A stretch of DNA of 64,000 nt from a gamma proteobacterium endosymbiont of Lamellibrachia anaximandri (GCA_016756855.1 JAESPD010000009.1:1-64000); one strand, 5' to 3'. Positions 34,757 through 44,572 are shown, counted from the first letter of the stretch. Notes: generated from the letters alone by a model not told the origin. Numbers and translations: made by a program.

Positions 34757-37237
34757 TTATTGCAGCACAGATTCGTCGAAATCGTAGATCAGGTTGTTTT
34801 CCGGCCGTTGTACGAAATTGCCCTGCACGAAATCGGCGCCGCTGCTCCAGAGTTTGGCGATGCTGCTGGGGTTTTCCACCTGGGGTGCGATAACCTTGAC
34901 GCCCAGATTGTGGGCGGTAGTAATCAACTCTTTCAGATTGCTATTGGCCTGGTTCAACAGCGCACGATCGATTTTGATAAAGCGAAGCGCCAGATGTTTG
35001 AGTGTGCGTAAATCGTCAGGCGTATTGGAAACTCCGGTCAACAGGGTGCCTATGCCCATTTTTTGCAGCGTCTCGAAACAGGTTTTGGCAGATTTCAGGT
35101 GGTGAATGATATCGGAGAGGCGGAATTCAAAGGTAAGTTCACCCTCCTGAATGCGTCCGGTCCTGTGTTGCTCCTGCAACCAGGACATACGCTCCAAATC
35201 GTTCAACAGGGCAGGGGACTGGGAGACGAAAAGGCGCACCTCCTGAGATTTCCCTCTATTTTCAGAGATAATCGAAATTGCCTGCATCGAGGTCCATTGA
35301 TCCAACTTGCCGATGACGCCCAGCTCTTCGGCAACTGAGATGAATGTGGCGGCAGTCAACAGCTGTCCGTTGGGGGATTTCAGACGCAGCAGTGTTTGAT
35401 AGTGGGCATTGGCGGAACCCTGCAGAGACACCATAGGCTGAAAATAGATCTGGAAGAGGTTTTTCTGCATCGCCTCCTGTACCAGATTGGCCAACCACAG
35501 ACCATCTTCTCCATCTCCCTTTTCAGCCTTTGGCGGGCTGTAGAGATAGGCTTGGTTGCCGCCGGCATTGTGTGCCATGCGACTTGCCCATTGCCCTTTT
35601 GAAACAATGCTTCCGGCATCCTGATTACTTCCATCGACAATACAGATGCCGACGCTGACCGTTATGCCGATCGTGTTGCGTTCCAGTTCAATTATTTTGT
35701 CCGCGACAGTTTCACAGAGTTGCTCAGCCAGTTCGGTCAGATCCTCATTTTTGTCCCGGCAGGCGAGCAGGCCGAGGCTGCTGTCTCCAAAACGGGCCAG
35801 TACATCCTGGGGTTGCAGTAATCCGGAAATGATATTACCGGTCTCGGAAAGTATCACATCCATCCCGCCGATGCCGGCTACGTCCAGCGCCTTCTCCGGA
35901 TTATCGATTTCGATGTAGAGCACTGCGGGAATATCTGCGACATGGGTATCCGTGCTGAGCGTCATCTCCACCCGTTCCAGCAGGTAGTGACGTGCAAACA
36001 GCCCAGTGGCTTTATCAAGACGGTCGGGAATGCCGAGCCTGTGGTGAATCTCCTTGGCCCGGTGGATCCGGTTTGTCACGGTGGAGATCAGGTGCTTCGG
36101 TCCAATGGGTTTGGAGAGAAAGTCCTCGCCGCCGAAGCTGAGGGCCGTGAGCTGCTTGTCCAGATCCTGCTCTCCCGAAAGAAAGACGATCGGGGTGTCG
36201 ACAAACTCATTTTGCTCCCGGATAACCGCAGTCAACTCTGCTCCGCTGGCGCCGGGCATATAGAGATCCATGAGGATCAGATCCGGTTTGAAATCGTGTA
36301 GAACATCCATTACCTGCAGAGGGTCAGTCACCGAGTGGGTTTCAAATCCCGCTTTATTGAGGATGGAGGTAGCGAAAACGGCCTGAGCCGGATCATCCTC
36401 CACGACCAGTACACGGTAAGGGACATGGCGTTGCTGTGACGTCAGCTCAACCATCCGCTGGGCAACAGTATAGGCATCGATCGGTTTGGCCCAGAAGGCG
36501 CTGGCATTGGTGCGCATCGCCTGCAAGCGTGTCTGCAGATCGCTGGAGTCGGCAATGAATGCGACAGGCATGCCGGTGTTGCTGCCCTCTTTTTCGCGCC
36601 AGAGCCCTCCCTGCCTGGAATCAGGAAAGAGTTCAGGTAACCAGCGGATATGACTGATGAGGGCGCAGGTTTGAGAGGTGCCTCCCGCTGCTTTTTCCAA
36701 CAGGTCTGCGGCGTTGGCAAACGTGCCGATCTCGTATTGCATGGCCTGCAGGTGTTTGCTTAGCCCTGGGATTTGCGAGTCATCGATGCCGAGGAGGTAG
36801 ATCCTGCAAGCCTCGGTAGATGCAGGGGCGGCAGGTTGCTCTCTCTCCGTCGGTGGTTTCGCCGGCAGCTGTTTGCATGAGTCGAGGGCCGCGTCCTTGA
36901 ACGCGTGTACCAACCCGTCAAGGGTAACGATTTCTTCGTGCACCGGTTTTTTCATTGTCCCGGCGTGTTGTGACAGATGCGCCTGTAGTGATTGAGCGCT
37001 GTTTTCTATCTGTTTGACCCCAAACTTGTCAGCGGCTTCCGCAATGGTGCTGATGCGCTCGCGCAGCTTGGCGAAAATCTTTGGATCCCAGTCACTCTGA
37101 ACCAGCCGATGCCAGTTCTCCAGGATTGCGGCAACCCGTCCCGGAACCTGTTGCATAAAGGCATGCAGCAGTTCTGCCTTGCGGGTGCGCACGTCTGTGT
37201 TGTCACTACTCATATCGAATGGGGTACTCTGAGTCAC
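34757..37237 (-). CDS. Response regulator with degenerate GGDEF and EAL domains
   Basis: This is an 826-residue cytoplasmic signalling protein. An N-terminal helical Hpt-like segment covers about residues 20-125. A pseudo-receiver (about 145-280) lacks acidic-pocket motifs. A canonical receiver (about 283-400) has VLVVEDDPAQAVFATSIL, phospho-acceptor LILMDLYMPGASGAEL and the Lys in FLSKPIG. The GGDEF motif reads RFGDSSLGLLA and the EAL position reads HYQTLLRLKSP, so cyclase and phosphodiesterase activity are both unlikely. It may act as a c-di-GMP receptor or scaffold. The start is GTG 37237 or ATG 37213; neither has a strong ribosome site. Confidence 0.85.
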   Translation of the reverse strand: MTQSTPFDMSSDNTDVRTRKAELLHAFMQQVPGRVAAILENWHRLVQSDWDPKIFAKLRERISTIAEAADKFGVKQIENSAQSLQAHLSQHAGTMKKPVHEEIVTLDGLVHAFKDAALDSCKQLPAKPPTEREQPAAPASTEACRIYLLGIDDSQIPGLSKHLQAMQYEIGTFANAADLLEKAAGGTSQTCALISHIRWLPELFPDSRQGGLWREKEGSNTGMPVAFIADSSDLQTRLQAMRTNASAFWAKPIDAYTVAQRMVELTSQQRHVPYRVLVVEDDPAQAVFATSILNKAGFETHSVTDPLQVMDVLHDFKPDLILMDLYMPGASGAELTAVIREQNEFVDTPIVFLSGEQDLDKQLTALSFGGEDFLSKPIGPKHLISTVTNRIHRAKEIHHRLGIPDRLDKATGLFARHYLLERVEMTLSTDTHVADIPAVLYIEIDNPEKALDVAGIGGMDVILSETGNIISGLLQPQDVLARFGDSSLGLLACRDKNEDLTELAEQLCETVADKIIELERNTIGITVSVGICIVDGSNQDAGSIVSKGQWASRMAHNAGGNQAYLYSPPKAEKGDGEDGLWLANLVQEAMQKNLFQIYFQPMVSLQGSANAHYQTLLRLKSPNGQLLTAATFISVAEELGVIGKLDQWTSMQAISIISENRGKSQEVRLFVSQSPALLNDLERMSWLQEQHRTGRIQEGELTFEFRLSDIIHHLKSAKTCFETLQKMGIGTLLTGVSNTPDDLRTLKHLALRFIKIDRALLNQANSNLKELITTAHNLGVKVIAPQVENPSSIAKLWSSGADFVQGNFVQRPENNLIYDFDESVLQ

Positions 37238-37356
37238 CGTGTTTGAAGCCGGCTTGGAACAGTCGATTCACCTTGAAGATATCGTCCGTGGATGTGGTTG
37301 TTATCCCGACGAATGATAACGGTTTATCAGGCGGTTCGGAAGGGTGGCTGAGGTAA

Positions 37357-37980
37357 TCAGATGCGCTGCTGTTCCCTGAGGACCTTTACCTGAAAGAGTG
37401 TGTTACGTTCCTCCTCCTCAAGGGTGTTTTCAATGAAACGGATAGTGTTCTGGTATCGCGGAATGATATTGTATTTCAAGGCGTTAACCCGTTTTTGTGC
37501 CTTGCGCTGTTCTGATATCAGACGCCCCAGACTCATCTCGGCCTCCCCCAGTTTGGCCAACAATAGTGCAGTTTCCGCAAAATGTAACCGGGTTTCGTCA
37601 AAACTGGGGTCGGTGCCGAGCAGGCCGACGGGTTTCAGTGGGCGCAGTTTCGCGCTGACGGATGGGAACTCCACGCCGAGATTGCGTCGCGGCAGGATCT
37701 TCATATCCAGCACCGGTTCGATACCCAACGCAGCCTGGAGCAGCGCGCGATTACCCATACGAAGTTGCGCCAGACTCAGCCAGTGATAGGCCAGTTTGAT
37801 AGCGCTGTGTGCCTGAGCACGGAGTTTTCTGTATTCGTTCAGGCGTGAATAGACCAGTCGGGTCAGCAGCTCACGTTTGCGCTCCAGCAGACTATGCCCC
37901 TCATCCAGAAAACGCAGCTGCCGTTTCAGGTTGAGGAGCGTGTTTTTGGTCGGTGGGGCCTTGATGAGTTGGCTCGTCAT
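37357..37980 (-). CDS. atpD: V/A-type ATPase subunit D
   Basis: This is the central-stalk rotor subunit D (207 residues) of a V/A-type ATPase. It shows the family N-terminus PPTKNTLLNLKRQLRFLDEGHSLL and a long antiparallel coiled coil. The C-terminal helix contains RRVNALKYNIIPRYQNTIRF-like sequence (here KRVNALKYNIIPRYQ) before EEEERNTLFQVKVLR. It is the last gene of the operon. Its ATG overlaps the stop of subunit B (ATGA). Confidence 0.94.
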   Translation of the reverse strand: MTSQLIKAPPTKNTLLNLKRQLRFLDEGHSLLERKRELLTRLVYSRLNEYRKLRAQAHSAIKLAYHWLSLAQLRMGNRALLQAALGIEPVLDMKILPRRNLGVEFPSVSAKLRPLKPVGLLGTDPSFDETRLHFAETALLLAKLGEAEMSLGRLISEQRKAQKRVNALKYNIIPRYQNTIRFIENTLEEEERNTLFQVKVLREQQRI

Positions 37981-39395
37981 GCAGGGGGTTCCTTCTGCAC
38001 AGGTTGCTGGAGTTCGCTGCCGGCATGACGGTGGTATTTGGCCATCTCTGTCTCGGTGACACGGGTCAGGGCAGTCGTCGGCAGCAGGGAGAGCAGCTCC
38101 CAGGCCAGGTTCAGGGTCTCTACAATGCTGCGGTCCTCATCTTCGCCCTGAGCCACGAAACGTTTCTCGAAGGCATCGGCGAATTTAAGATAACGCTGGT
38201 CCCTGGCTGAGAGTTCATCCGCGCCGATGATGGAGGCCAGGTTGCGGGTCTCCAATGCCCGGGCATAGAGGGCGTAGAGTTGATTGGAGACATGGGGGTG
38301 ATCCTCCCGGGTGAAGTCCTTGCCGATGCCGTCCTTCATCAGACGGGAGAGTGAGGGTGAGATATGTACCGGTGGATAGACCCCCTGGTTGTGTAGTTCC
38401 CGGCTCAACACGATCTGCCCTTCGGTGATGTAACCGGTGAGGTCGGGTATCGGATGGGTGATGTCGTCGCTGGGCATCGACAGCACCGGCACCAGGGTGA
38501 TCGATCCGTGGCGGTCCTTGATACGGCCGGAACGCTCGTAGATCTCCGCCAGATCGGAATAGAGATAGCCGGGATAGCCTTTGCGTGCAGGTACATCGCC
38601 TTTGGCGGTGGCCACTTCCCGCAACGCCTCCGCATAGTGGGTTATGTCGGTCATGACGACCAGCACATGGCGGTCGAGGTCGAAGGCCAGGTACTCTGCG
38701 GCAGTCAGCGCCATGCGAGGAAGGGTGAGCCGTTCCACCGGTGGGTCGTCCGCCATATTGATGAACATCACCACGTTGCCGAGCACACCGGAGGAGGCGA
38801 ACTCCTCCTGGAAGAAACGGGCATCGGAGTAGGAGACGCCCATCGCCGCGAAAACGATGGAGAAGTGGCTCTCCTCATCTGGTAGTTTGGCCTGCCGCAC
38901 GATCTGGGCGGCAAGTCTGTTGTGGGGCAATCCCGAGGCGGAGAAGATCGGCAGTTTCTGCCCTCGCACCAAGGAATTAAGGCCGTCGATGGTGGAGATG
39001 CCGGTCTGAATGAATTCTTTGGGATAGGTGCGCGCCGCCGGGTTGAAGGCGTTGGCGTTGATGCTTCGATGCAGACGGGAGACCACGGGCGGACGACCGT
39101 CTTTGGGTTCCCCCAGTCCGTTGAAGACGCGTCCCAGGATCTCCGGGGAGAGGCTGATCTCCAGTGGGGTATCCAGAAAACGCACCCATGTGTTCTCCAG
39201 ATCAAGGTGGTCGGTTCCCTCGAAAACCTGTATCAATACCTCAATGCTTGAACTTCGAATGACCTGACCATTGCGCTTCCTGCCCTGGCTGTCCCGAATC
39301 TCCACCCGGTCGCCGAAGGCTATGCCCGGAACCTGGCTGACGGTCAGTAGTCCTCCCCGGGCGGCGGAGACGGTGCGGTACTCCTTGGCGCTCAT
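37977..39395 (-). CDS. atpB: V/A-type ATPase subunit B
   Basis: Subunit B (472 residues) is the non-catalytic nucleotide-site subunit that alternates with A in the head. Typical segments are GRVFNGLGEPKDGRP, FIQTGISTIDGLNSLVRGQ and KLPIFSASGLPHNRLAAQI, the degenerate P-loop diagnostic of B. DRHVLVVMTDITHYAEALRE and GYPGYLYSDLAEIYERSG are also present. It is coupled to A upstream and D downstream by ATGA overlaps. Confidence 0.96.
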   Translation of the reverse strand: MSAKEYRTVSAARGGLLTVSQVPGIAFGDRVEIRDSQGRKRNGQVIRSSSIEVLIQVFEGTDHLDLENTWVRFLDTPLEISLSPEILGRVFNGLGEPKDGRPPVVSRLHRSINANAFNPAARTYPKEFIQTGISTIDGLNSLVRGQKLPIFSASGLPHNRLAAQIVRQAKLPDEESHFSIVFAAMGVSYSDARFFQEEFASSGVLGNVVMFINMADDPPVERLTLPRMALTAAEYLAFDLDRHVLVVMTDITHYAEALREVATAKGDVPARKGYPGYLYSDLAEIYERSGRIKDRHGSITLVPVLSMPSDDITHPIPDLTGYITEGQIVLSRELHNQGVYPPVHISPSLSRLMKDGIGKDFTREDHPHVSNQLYALYARALETRNLASIIGADELSARDQRYLKFADAFEKRFVAQGEDEDRSIVETLNLAWELLSLLPTTALTRVTETEMAKYHRHAGSELQQPVQKEPPA

Positions 39396-41182
39396 GATGT
39401 CTGCTCCCCACGCTGAGCGTATTCGGACCGGATCGATTCAAAGATTTTGATGGCCTGTTGGCGGAACTCCCGCAGCTGATCCAGCTGGTCGGAATCGTAG
39501 ACCTCCTTGCAGCGACGCAACTTGGCCAGAATCGGCAGGTCGCTCAACTCCTGCACCGGCACACCCAGTTCGATCAGGTCGGCGCCCTGGTCATAGATGG
39601 TGAGAAGTGTATCCAGCAGGAGGAACTGTTTCTCTGGGGAGGAGAAGGTATCCACAGGATCGAGCGCGCTCTGCTGCAGCACCCCCTCTTTGATCAGGGC
39701 GGCGCCCTCCAATATCCAGCGTTGGGCGGATGAGAGCGCCTCCGGTCCCACCAGGTTGACGATGCGGGAGAGTTCCGCATCCCTGGCGAGCATGCTCAGG
39801 GCCTGTCCCCGGCGTTTTTCCCAATTCCGGTCGACCTGTTCGTGCCACCAGATGGCGGCGGTAGAGACGTCTGCGGAGAAGCTGTCGACCCAGTCGATCG
39901 CCGGATAGTGGCGTGCGTCCGCCAGCTCCTTGGAGAGCGCCCAGAAGGTCTGGATGATCTCTTTGGTATGGCTGGTGACCGGTTCTGAAAAGTCGCCGCC
40001 GGGTGGCGACACCGCACCGATCAGGCTCACTGAACCCTTGCCGCAGTCGTGGGTTTCGACCCGACCCGCCCGCTCGTAGAAAGCTGATAGGCGGGAAGCG
40101 AGATAGGCCGGATAACCCTCTTCGACGGGCATCTGCCCCAAACGTCCAGAGACCTCCCGCAGGGCCTCTGCCCAACGGCTGGTGGAGTCTGCCAGCATCA
40201 CCACGTCATGCCCCTGGTCTCGATAGTATTCGGCAATGGTGATGCCGACGTAGATGGATGCCTCGCGGGCCACCACCGGCATGTTGGAGGTATTTGCCAC
40301 CAACAGGGTGCGCTCCATCAGGGATCGCCCGGTGTAGGGGTCTTTGAGCTTGGGGAAGCTATCGAGTACATCGACCAGTTCGTTACCACGCTCGCCGCAA
40401 CCGACATAGATGACGATATCCGCGTTTGACCAGCGTGCCACCTGGTGCTGCACCATGGTTTTGCCGGCGCCGAAGGGGCCGGGCACGGCACCCTTGCCAC
40501 CTTTCAGGAGGGGGAAAAAGGTATCGAGGATGCGTTGGCCGGTAATCAGGGGTTCGGAGCTGTGATCCCGGTGCAGATAGGGGCGGGGTTGGCGCACCGG
40601 CCAGCGATGAAAGAGTTTGAGTCTGCGTATCTCACCATCCGCTGTTCTCACCCGCGCGATGGTCTGATCAAGGCTATAGTCCCCCTCGGGAGCGATCTCA
40701 ATCAGTTCGCCGCTGACATCCGGCGGCACCAGGATACGATGCAGTACCGACTCGGTCTCCTGCACACTGCCCAACTGGATGCCGCCACTGACTTGCGTAT
40801 TGGGTTCCAGGGATTCCGTCGGTGTGAAGGTCCATTGAGACTCCCGATCCAGCGCGTCCGGACTCACGCCTCTTGGAATCTGATCACCCGCCTGCAGAAA
40901 CATCTTTTCTAGTGGACGCTGCACCCCGTCAAAGATACCGCCCATCAGGCCGGGTCCAAGTTCCACTGAGAGGGGATGGCTCAGCCCCTCTACCGGCTCG
41001 CCGGGACGCACCATCTCCGTGGATTCATATATCTGTACCAGTGCTTCGCTGCCCTGTAGGGAGATCACTTCGCCATAGAGACCCAACTCTCCGATCTTGA
41101 CCTGTTCCCCGTTGGCTACACCGGGGAGGGTGATGGTCACGATGGGACCGTTGATATCTTTGATTATGCCCTGTTTTGTCAT
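39392..41182 (-). CDS. atpA: V/A-type ATPase catalytic subunit A
   Basis: Subunit A is the catalytic subunit (596 residues). It contains the Walker A motif GPFGAGKTMVQHQ near residue 230, Walker B VVMLADSTSRWAEALRE and the non-homologous bulge region after the N-terminal barrel. The GYPAYLASRLSAFYERAGRV segment is characteristic. I use ATG 41182 (MTKQGIIKDINGPIV), which has an AGAGAG ribosome site. The frame extends to a TTG at 41197, but that adds only five non-conserved residues. Whether the enzyme works as synthase or ion pump is not decided by sequence. Confidence 0.95.
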   Translation of the reverse strand: MTKQGIIKDINGPIVTITLPGVANGEQVKIGELGLYGEVISLQGSEALVQIYESTEMVRPGEPVEGLSHPLSVELGPGLMGGIFDGVQRPLEKMFLQAGDQIPRGVSPDALDRESQWTFTPTESLEPNTQVSGGIQLGSVQETESVLHRILVPPDVSGELIEIAPEGDYSLDQTIARVRTADGEIRRLKLFHRWPVRQPRPYLHRDHSSEPLITGQRILDTFFPLLKGGKGAVPGPFGAGKTMVQHQVARWSNADIVIYVGCGERGNELVDVLDSFPKLKDPYTGRSLMERTLLVANTSNMPVVAREASIYVGITIAEYYRDQGHDVVMLADSTSRWAEALREVSGRLGQMPVEEGYPAYLASRLSAFYERAGRVETHDCGKGSVSLIGAVSPPGGDFSEPVTSHTKEIIQTFWALSKELADARHYPAIDWVDSFSADVSTAAIWWHEQVDRNWEKRRGQALSMLARDAELSRIVNLVGPEALSSAQRWILEGAALIKEGVLQQSALDPVDTFSSPEKQFLLLDTLLTIYDQGADLIELGVPVQELSDLPILAKLRRCKEVYDSDQLDQLREFRQQAIKIFESIRSEYAQRGEQTS

Positions 41183-41209
41183 CTCTCTATTCCGCAATGG
41201 GCCTGGGGA

Positions 41210-41842
41210 CTACAGCGACGCGCCGCTACGGGGTGGGGGCAGCAGGCGTTCAACGATGGCCTGATAAAGTCGATCTTCGAGCCGTTCCAAACGCCCTTCG
41301 AAGGTCTGATCCAATCTGATTCGATTGTCTTGGGTTCGAAGACGGAGTCCTCCAATGGTCTGAATAGGCTCTTCAGCCAGAAGGAGTTGTTTGTCCGGCA
41401 CAGCGGCAGCGGCAAATTCATCCCAGTTATTCTGTAGTCGCCGCTGATCGTTTGCGTTTAGCTCGACGATCAGTGTGTCGGCCTCGATCATCTTTGCGCC
41501 CCTGCTGAGGTAGGCTTGTAAAAGGGTGAAATAGCGGTTTTTATCCTGGGTCAACTCCGTCATGCGGACAGGCAGCCGTTCGATCACAGTCTGTACCAGA
41601 TTCCAGCGTAGATGATCCATGCGGCTGTGAAGTTTGAGTTCGTCGGCCTGTACCTTACGCCGATAGGTACGATCCGCCATCGCCTTGGCCAGCAGCGTCT
41701 CCTTCTCCTCCCGCAGTTGGAGTCGTTCGCTGGCATCACGCAGGATCACGTCACGACCTACCCTGGCGCGATCGTGGCACTCGTCGGCCATCGACTCAGC
41801 GCGTTTTAGGATCGTCTGAGCCAGTTCGCCAACCTGATTCAC
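41210..41842 (-). CDS. atpE: V/A-type ATPase subunit E
   Basis: Subunit E (210 residues) is the peripheral-stalk subunit. An N-terminal long charged helix (about residues 1-110) is followed by a globular tail containing EPIQTIGGLRLRTQDNRIRLD and the FEGRLERLEDRLYQAIVERL end, typical of E. The start is GTG 41842, overlapping the F stop (GTGA). Assignment rests on position, size and the C-terminal GGLRL...NRIRLDQTFEGRL pattern. Confidence 0.88.
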   Translation of the reverse strand: MNQVGELAQTILKRAESMADECHDRARVGRDVILRDASERLQLREEKETLLAKAMADRTYRRKVQADELKLHSRMDHLRWNLVQTVIERLPVRMTELTQDKNRYFTLLQAYLSRGAKMIEADTLIVELNANDQRRLQNNWDEFAAAAVPDKQLLLAEEPIQTIGGLRLRTQDNRIRLDQTFEGRLERLEDRLYQAIVERLLPPPRSGASL

Positions 41843-42186
41843 AATTGGGCTCCTTCTTCACTATCTTCACCAATCAGTATGGAGAGTTGCGGGTCGATGC
41901 TGCATTGATAACAGTTGGGATCATCCAGTGAGGGTACTTCTGAAAGTACGATCCTGCCGCCCTCGCTGCGTACCTGCCGGATGAGTTTTGAATCGAGTTT
42001 TTCCAGTGAGTGATCGATGACGATGAAGGCATGTTGCCGTTCGCTGAGTAGTTCACTGAACAGCTGATCGACCTCCTGCAGGCTCGGATCCGGACGGGTT
42101 TCAAAACCGATGAGTCTGAACCCATTGGCGACTGAGATGCTGCCCATGAAGATCAGACGGGTCTGTTGCGGAGTTTCGTTGGACAT
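41839..42186 (-). CDS. atpF: V/A-type ATPase subunit F
   Basis: Subunit F (115 residues) is the small central-stalk subunit. It has a Rossmann-like short fold with LIFMGSISVANGFRLIGFET (equivalent to the usual GDEDTVxGFRLAG region) and HAFIVIDHSLEKL. A later VLSEVPSLDD segment matches the family's E(I/V)PS. Position between K and E also fits F. Confidence 0.87.
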   Translation of the reverse strand: MSNETPQQTRLIFMGSISVANGFRLIGFETRPDPSLQEVDQLFSELLSERQHAFIVIDHSLEKLDSKLIRQVRSEGGRIVLSEVPSLDDPNCYQCSIDPQLSILIGEDSEEGAQL

Positions 42187-42193
42187 GGATAAC

Positions 42194-42631
42194 TCAGAGT
42201 TTGTCCAGCAGCAGGATACTCATGACCAGGCCGTAGATGGCGATGCCCTCGGCCAGGCCCAGATAGATCAGTGTCCGTCCGAATATCTCGGGTTTTTCCG
42301 CCAGTACCGCCAGGGAGGCAGCGCCTATGGGACCTACCGCGATGCCTGCGCCGACGGTACTCAATGCGGTCGGAATACCCACGCCGATGATACCCAGTCC
42401 GAGGCCGATAGAGATCTCGCCACTGCTCTCAGCCACTGCCGGTGCAGCCATAACTTCCTGCATGCCAAAAAAGAGCAGCGTGGCCTGGCCGACGATAAAT
42501 AACAGCAGATTGAGACCGATAGTGGGTTTGAACCAGCGTCTGTTGATAGCAGCAGGTTGGATCTCCATCACCACGCCGGTGGCGATGATGCCCACAATGC
42601 CCAAGGTCATCAGGGTAATCAGCCAGTACAT
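42194..42631 (-). CDS. atpK: V/A-type ATPase subunit K (c-ring proteolipid)
   Basis: This is the rotor-ring subunit (145 residues, four hydrophobic helices). The C-terminal hairpin (about residues 74-142) is the c-type module: GLGIIGVGIPTALSTVGAGI, then FGRTLIYLGLAEGIAIYGLV, with the ion-carrying Glu at residue 128. The N-terminal pair of helices (about 3-22 and 38-57) carries no membrane carboxylate and is unlike a c hairpin. The position of the Gln that helps bind sodium in Enterococcus NtpK appears to be Val, hinting at protons, but this is inference. Confidence 0.92.
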   Translation of the reverse strand: MYWLITLMTLGIVGIIATGVVMEIQPAAINRRWFKPTIGLNLLLFIVGQATLLFFGMQEVMAAPAVAESSGEISIGLGLGIIGVGIPTALSTVGAGIAVGPIGAASLAVLAEKPEIFGRTLIYLGLAEGIAIYGLVMSILLLDKL

Positions 42632-42670
42632 GTCATGCTCCTTTGTTTGAGTAGGGGAAGCGTTGCAGGT

Positions 42671-44548
42671 CTACAGTGTCAATGGCTTAAAGGCCTTGCC
42701 GTCCCCTGCGAAGAATCGGGAGAAGCCTTCGTAGTATTCCAGTCTCAAAACCTGGATGGTGACAATCAGACCTTCCAGGATGAGAATGAACAGATTGCCC
42801 AGTATCACGGTGATCCAATAACCGGTCTCCTCCATCATTCCCGCCAGGGTAAATACCGCGACGGCGAGGGCCACATGGTTGAGGCTGAACGCCGCGACAC
42901 GCAGGAAGGAGAGGGTATTTGAGGCGTAGCCGGTAACGGTTTCAAAGGTCTCGATGGCGGCGACCAGAATCCGTTCTCCCGGAGAGGCTTCCGTTTCCAT
43001 CAGCTTGTAGGCGAAGAGAGCCAGTAGAGTGGATAGACTCACGATAGCTGCTCCCACGCCGAAGGCGCCATCCTGATAAACATTGAAGCTGCCCCACAGG
43101 AGCCCAACATACAGCAACAGGCTGAGTATGCCGTTTTCACCAAACAGTGCGCCGCTGGGATCGTTCTGCTGCAGATGGTTGATGATATTGATCAGGGTGA
43201 TGAGTATCAGAAAACCCACGCCCCAAATGAGTGCCATGGTGAGCATGTAGAGTGGATCCGACATGGGTGCAATCCAGATGGCATGGATCACATGTTCATA
43301 GCCGAAGATACTGCCGTAAAGCAGGCCGAACACCATGGAAGAGATGCCTGCGGTGACCGCAAACAGGGTAAATGAGCCGAGTTTGCGTCGAGCCAGGATG
43401 CCGATGAGCAAGATCATCGCGCCGTGTCCCACGTCGCCAAACATCATGCCGAACATCAGGATATAGCTGATAGCGAACAGCAGAGTGGGGTTGACCTCCC
43501 CATAGCGGGGTATACCGTACTGTTTGACCAAGAGGGAGAAGGGTTTGAGCAGACGGTTGCGGCTGATGAACGATGGCACGATCGGCCTTTCGTCCGCAGT
43601 GGGGTTGCGGCTTTCGAGGACAAAGGGGTTGTGCAATTTCTGCCGCAATCGCGCGTCGGCATTCGCTACCTCCCGTGCCGGTATCCAGCCCTGTATCGCA
43701 GAGAGGCTGCCCTGATTTCTGGCGGCATTTTGAATCTGGAAATAGGGGGCTGCCTGGCGCAGGGTCTGGGCGGCTTTTGAGAGATGTCTCGCGATTGAAG
43801 TACCCCAGACAGCGCTGCGGGACTCCAGTTGTTGTTGTCGCTGCTGAAGATCCGTCTGTTGCTCCTGCAGGCTCGTTTTTGCCTTCTCCGGTTCACTGTG
43901 GAGGGCTTCCGGTACCTGCAGTGGCCGAAAACCGGCGGTGTCCAGCACTGACTTCAGTTCTGCGGACTCACCATCCAGTGCACCGATGATAATAACGTGG
44001 GTTCGTGCCTCACGTTCGAGGAAGCGGTAAAGCAGATAACCCGCCAGTCCCACGGCTTCTTCCAGTTGCTTGACTTGGGTGCGTGCAACCATGCCGATGT
44101 GGATCTCGAGAAAGCGGCTCTTCTGTTGCAGTCGCCCCAGATCGATATTCAGGTTACTGAAATTATCCAGGGTCTGCTCGAGTTCATCGATGGCGTGGAG
44201 TTGGTCTCGCAGGCGGTGTCGTTCCTCTTCAAATTCTGAACAGTCACTCCAAACCTCACCCAGCCAGTCGTTGGTCAGCTGTAAATCCGTCTCACTGACA
44301 GCGTGGACATCCTTGATATCCAATGTGTCGTTAAAGGCCACGTGACGGGCGATCTTGTCAAATCTTGAGCGGGCCTGGGTGTAGAAATGACGGTAGTCCT
44401 CCCCTGGGATTGCAGGCAGCTCCGCTTCCAGGATTGGGCGGGGGTCCGGTGCAAACACCCCCAGTTCCGCAAGTATCAGTGAAGCTTTCGGAAGATCCCC
44501 GGTAAGCAGTTGGATCCGCAGATGTTTCATCGGCAGAGTGCTAAACAT
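42671..44548 (-). CDS. atpI: V/A-type ATPase subunit I (a-type stator)
   Basis: This large stator subunit is about 625 residues. The N-terminal cytoplasmic half is coiled-coil rich (about residues 1-310). The C-terminal half is the membrane domain with FGMMFGDVGHGAMILLIG, YGSIFGYEH, and SNTLSFLRVAAFSLNHVALA. The latter contains the conserved Arg that faces the c-ring carboxylate. The start is uncertain: GTG 44560, ATG 44548 or ATG 44530. I use 44548 because MFSTLPMKHLRI mirrors the usual SIVPMKKV start. Confidence 0.93.
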   Translation of the reverse strand: MFSTLPMKHLRIQLLTGDLPKASLILAELGVFAPDPRPILEAELPAIPGEDYRHFYTQARSRFDKIARHVAFNDTLDIKDVHAVSETDLQLTNDWLGEVWSDCSEFEEERHRLRDQLHAIDELEQTLDNFSNLNIDLGRLQQKSRFLEIHIGMVARTQVKQLEEAVGLAGYLLYRFLEREARTHVIIIGALDGESAELKSVLDTAGFRPLQVPEALHSEPEKAKTSLQEQQTDLQQRQQQLESRSAVWGTSIARHLSKAAQTLRQAAPYFQIQNAARNQGSLSAIQGWIPAREVANADARLRQKLHNPFVLESRNPTADERPIVPSFISRNRLLKPFSLLVKQYGIPRYGEVNPTLLFAISYILMFGMMFGDVGHGAMILLIGILARRKLGSFTLFAVTAGISSMVFGLLYGSIFGYEHVIHAIWIAPMSDPLYMLTMALIWGVGFLILITLINIINHLQQNDPSGALFGENGILSLLLYVGLLWGSFNVYQDGAFGVGAAIVSLSTLLALFAYKLMETEASPGERILVAAIETFETVTGYASNTLSFLRVAAFSLNHVALAVAVFTLAGMMEETGYWITVILGNLFILILEGLIVTIQVLRLEYYEGFSRFFAGDGKAFKPLTL

Positions 44549-44572
44549 GACAGGGATCACTCTGACGTTGTT

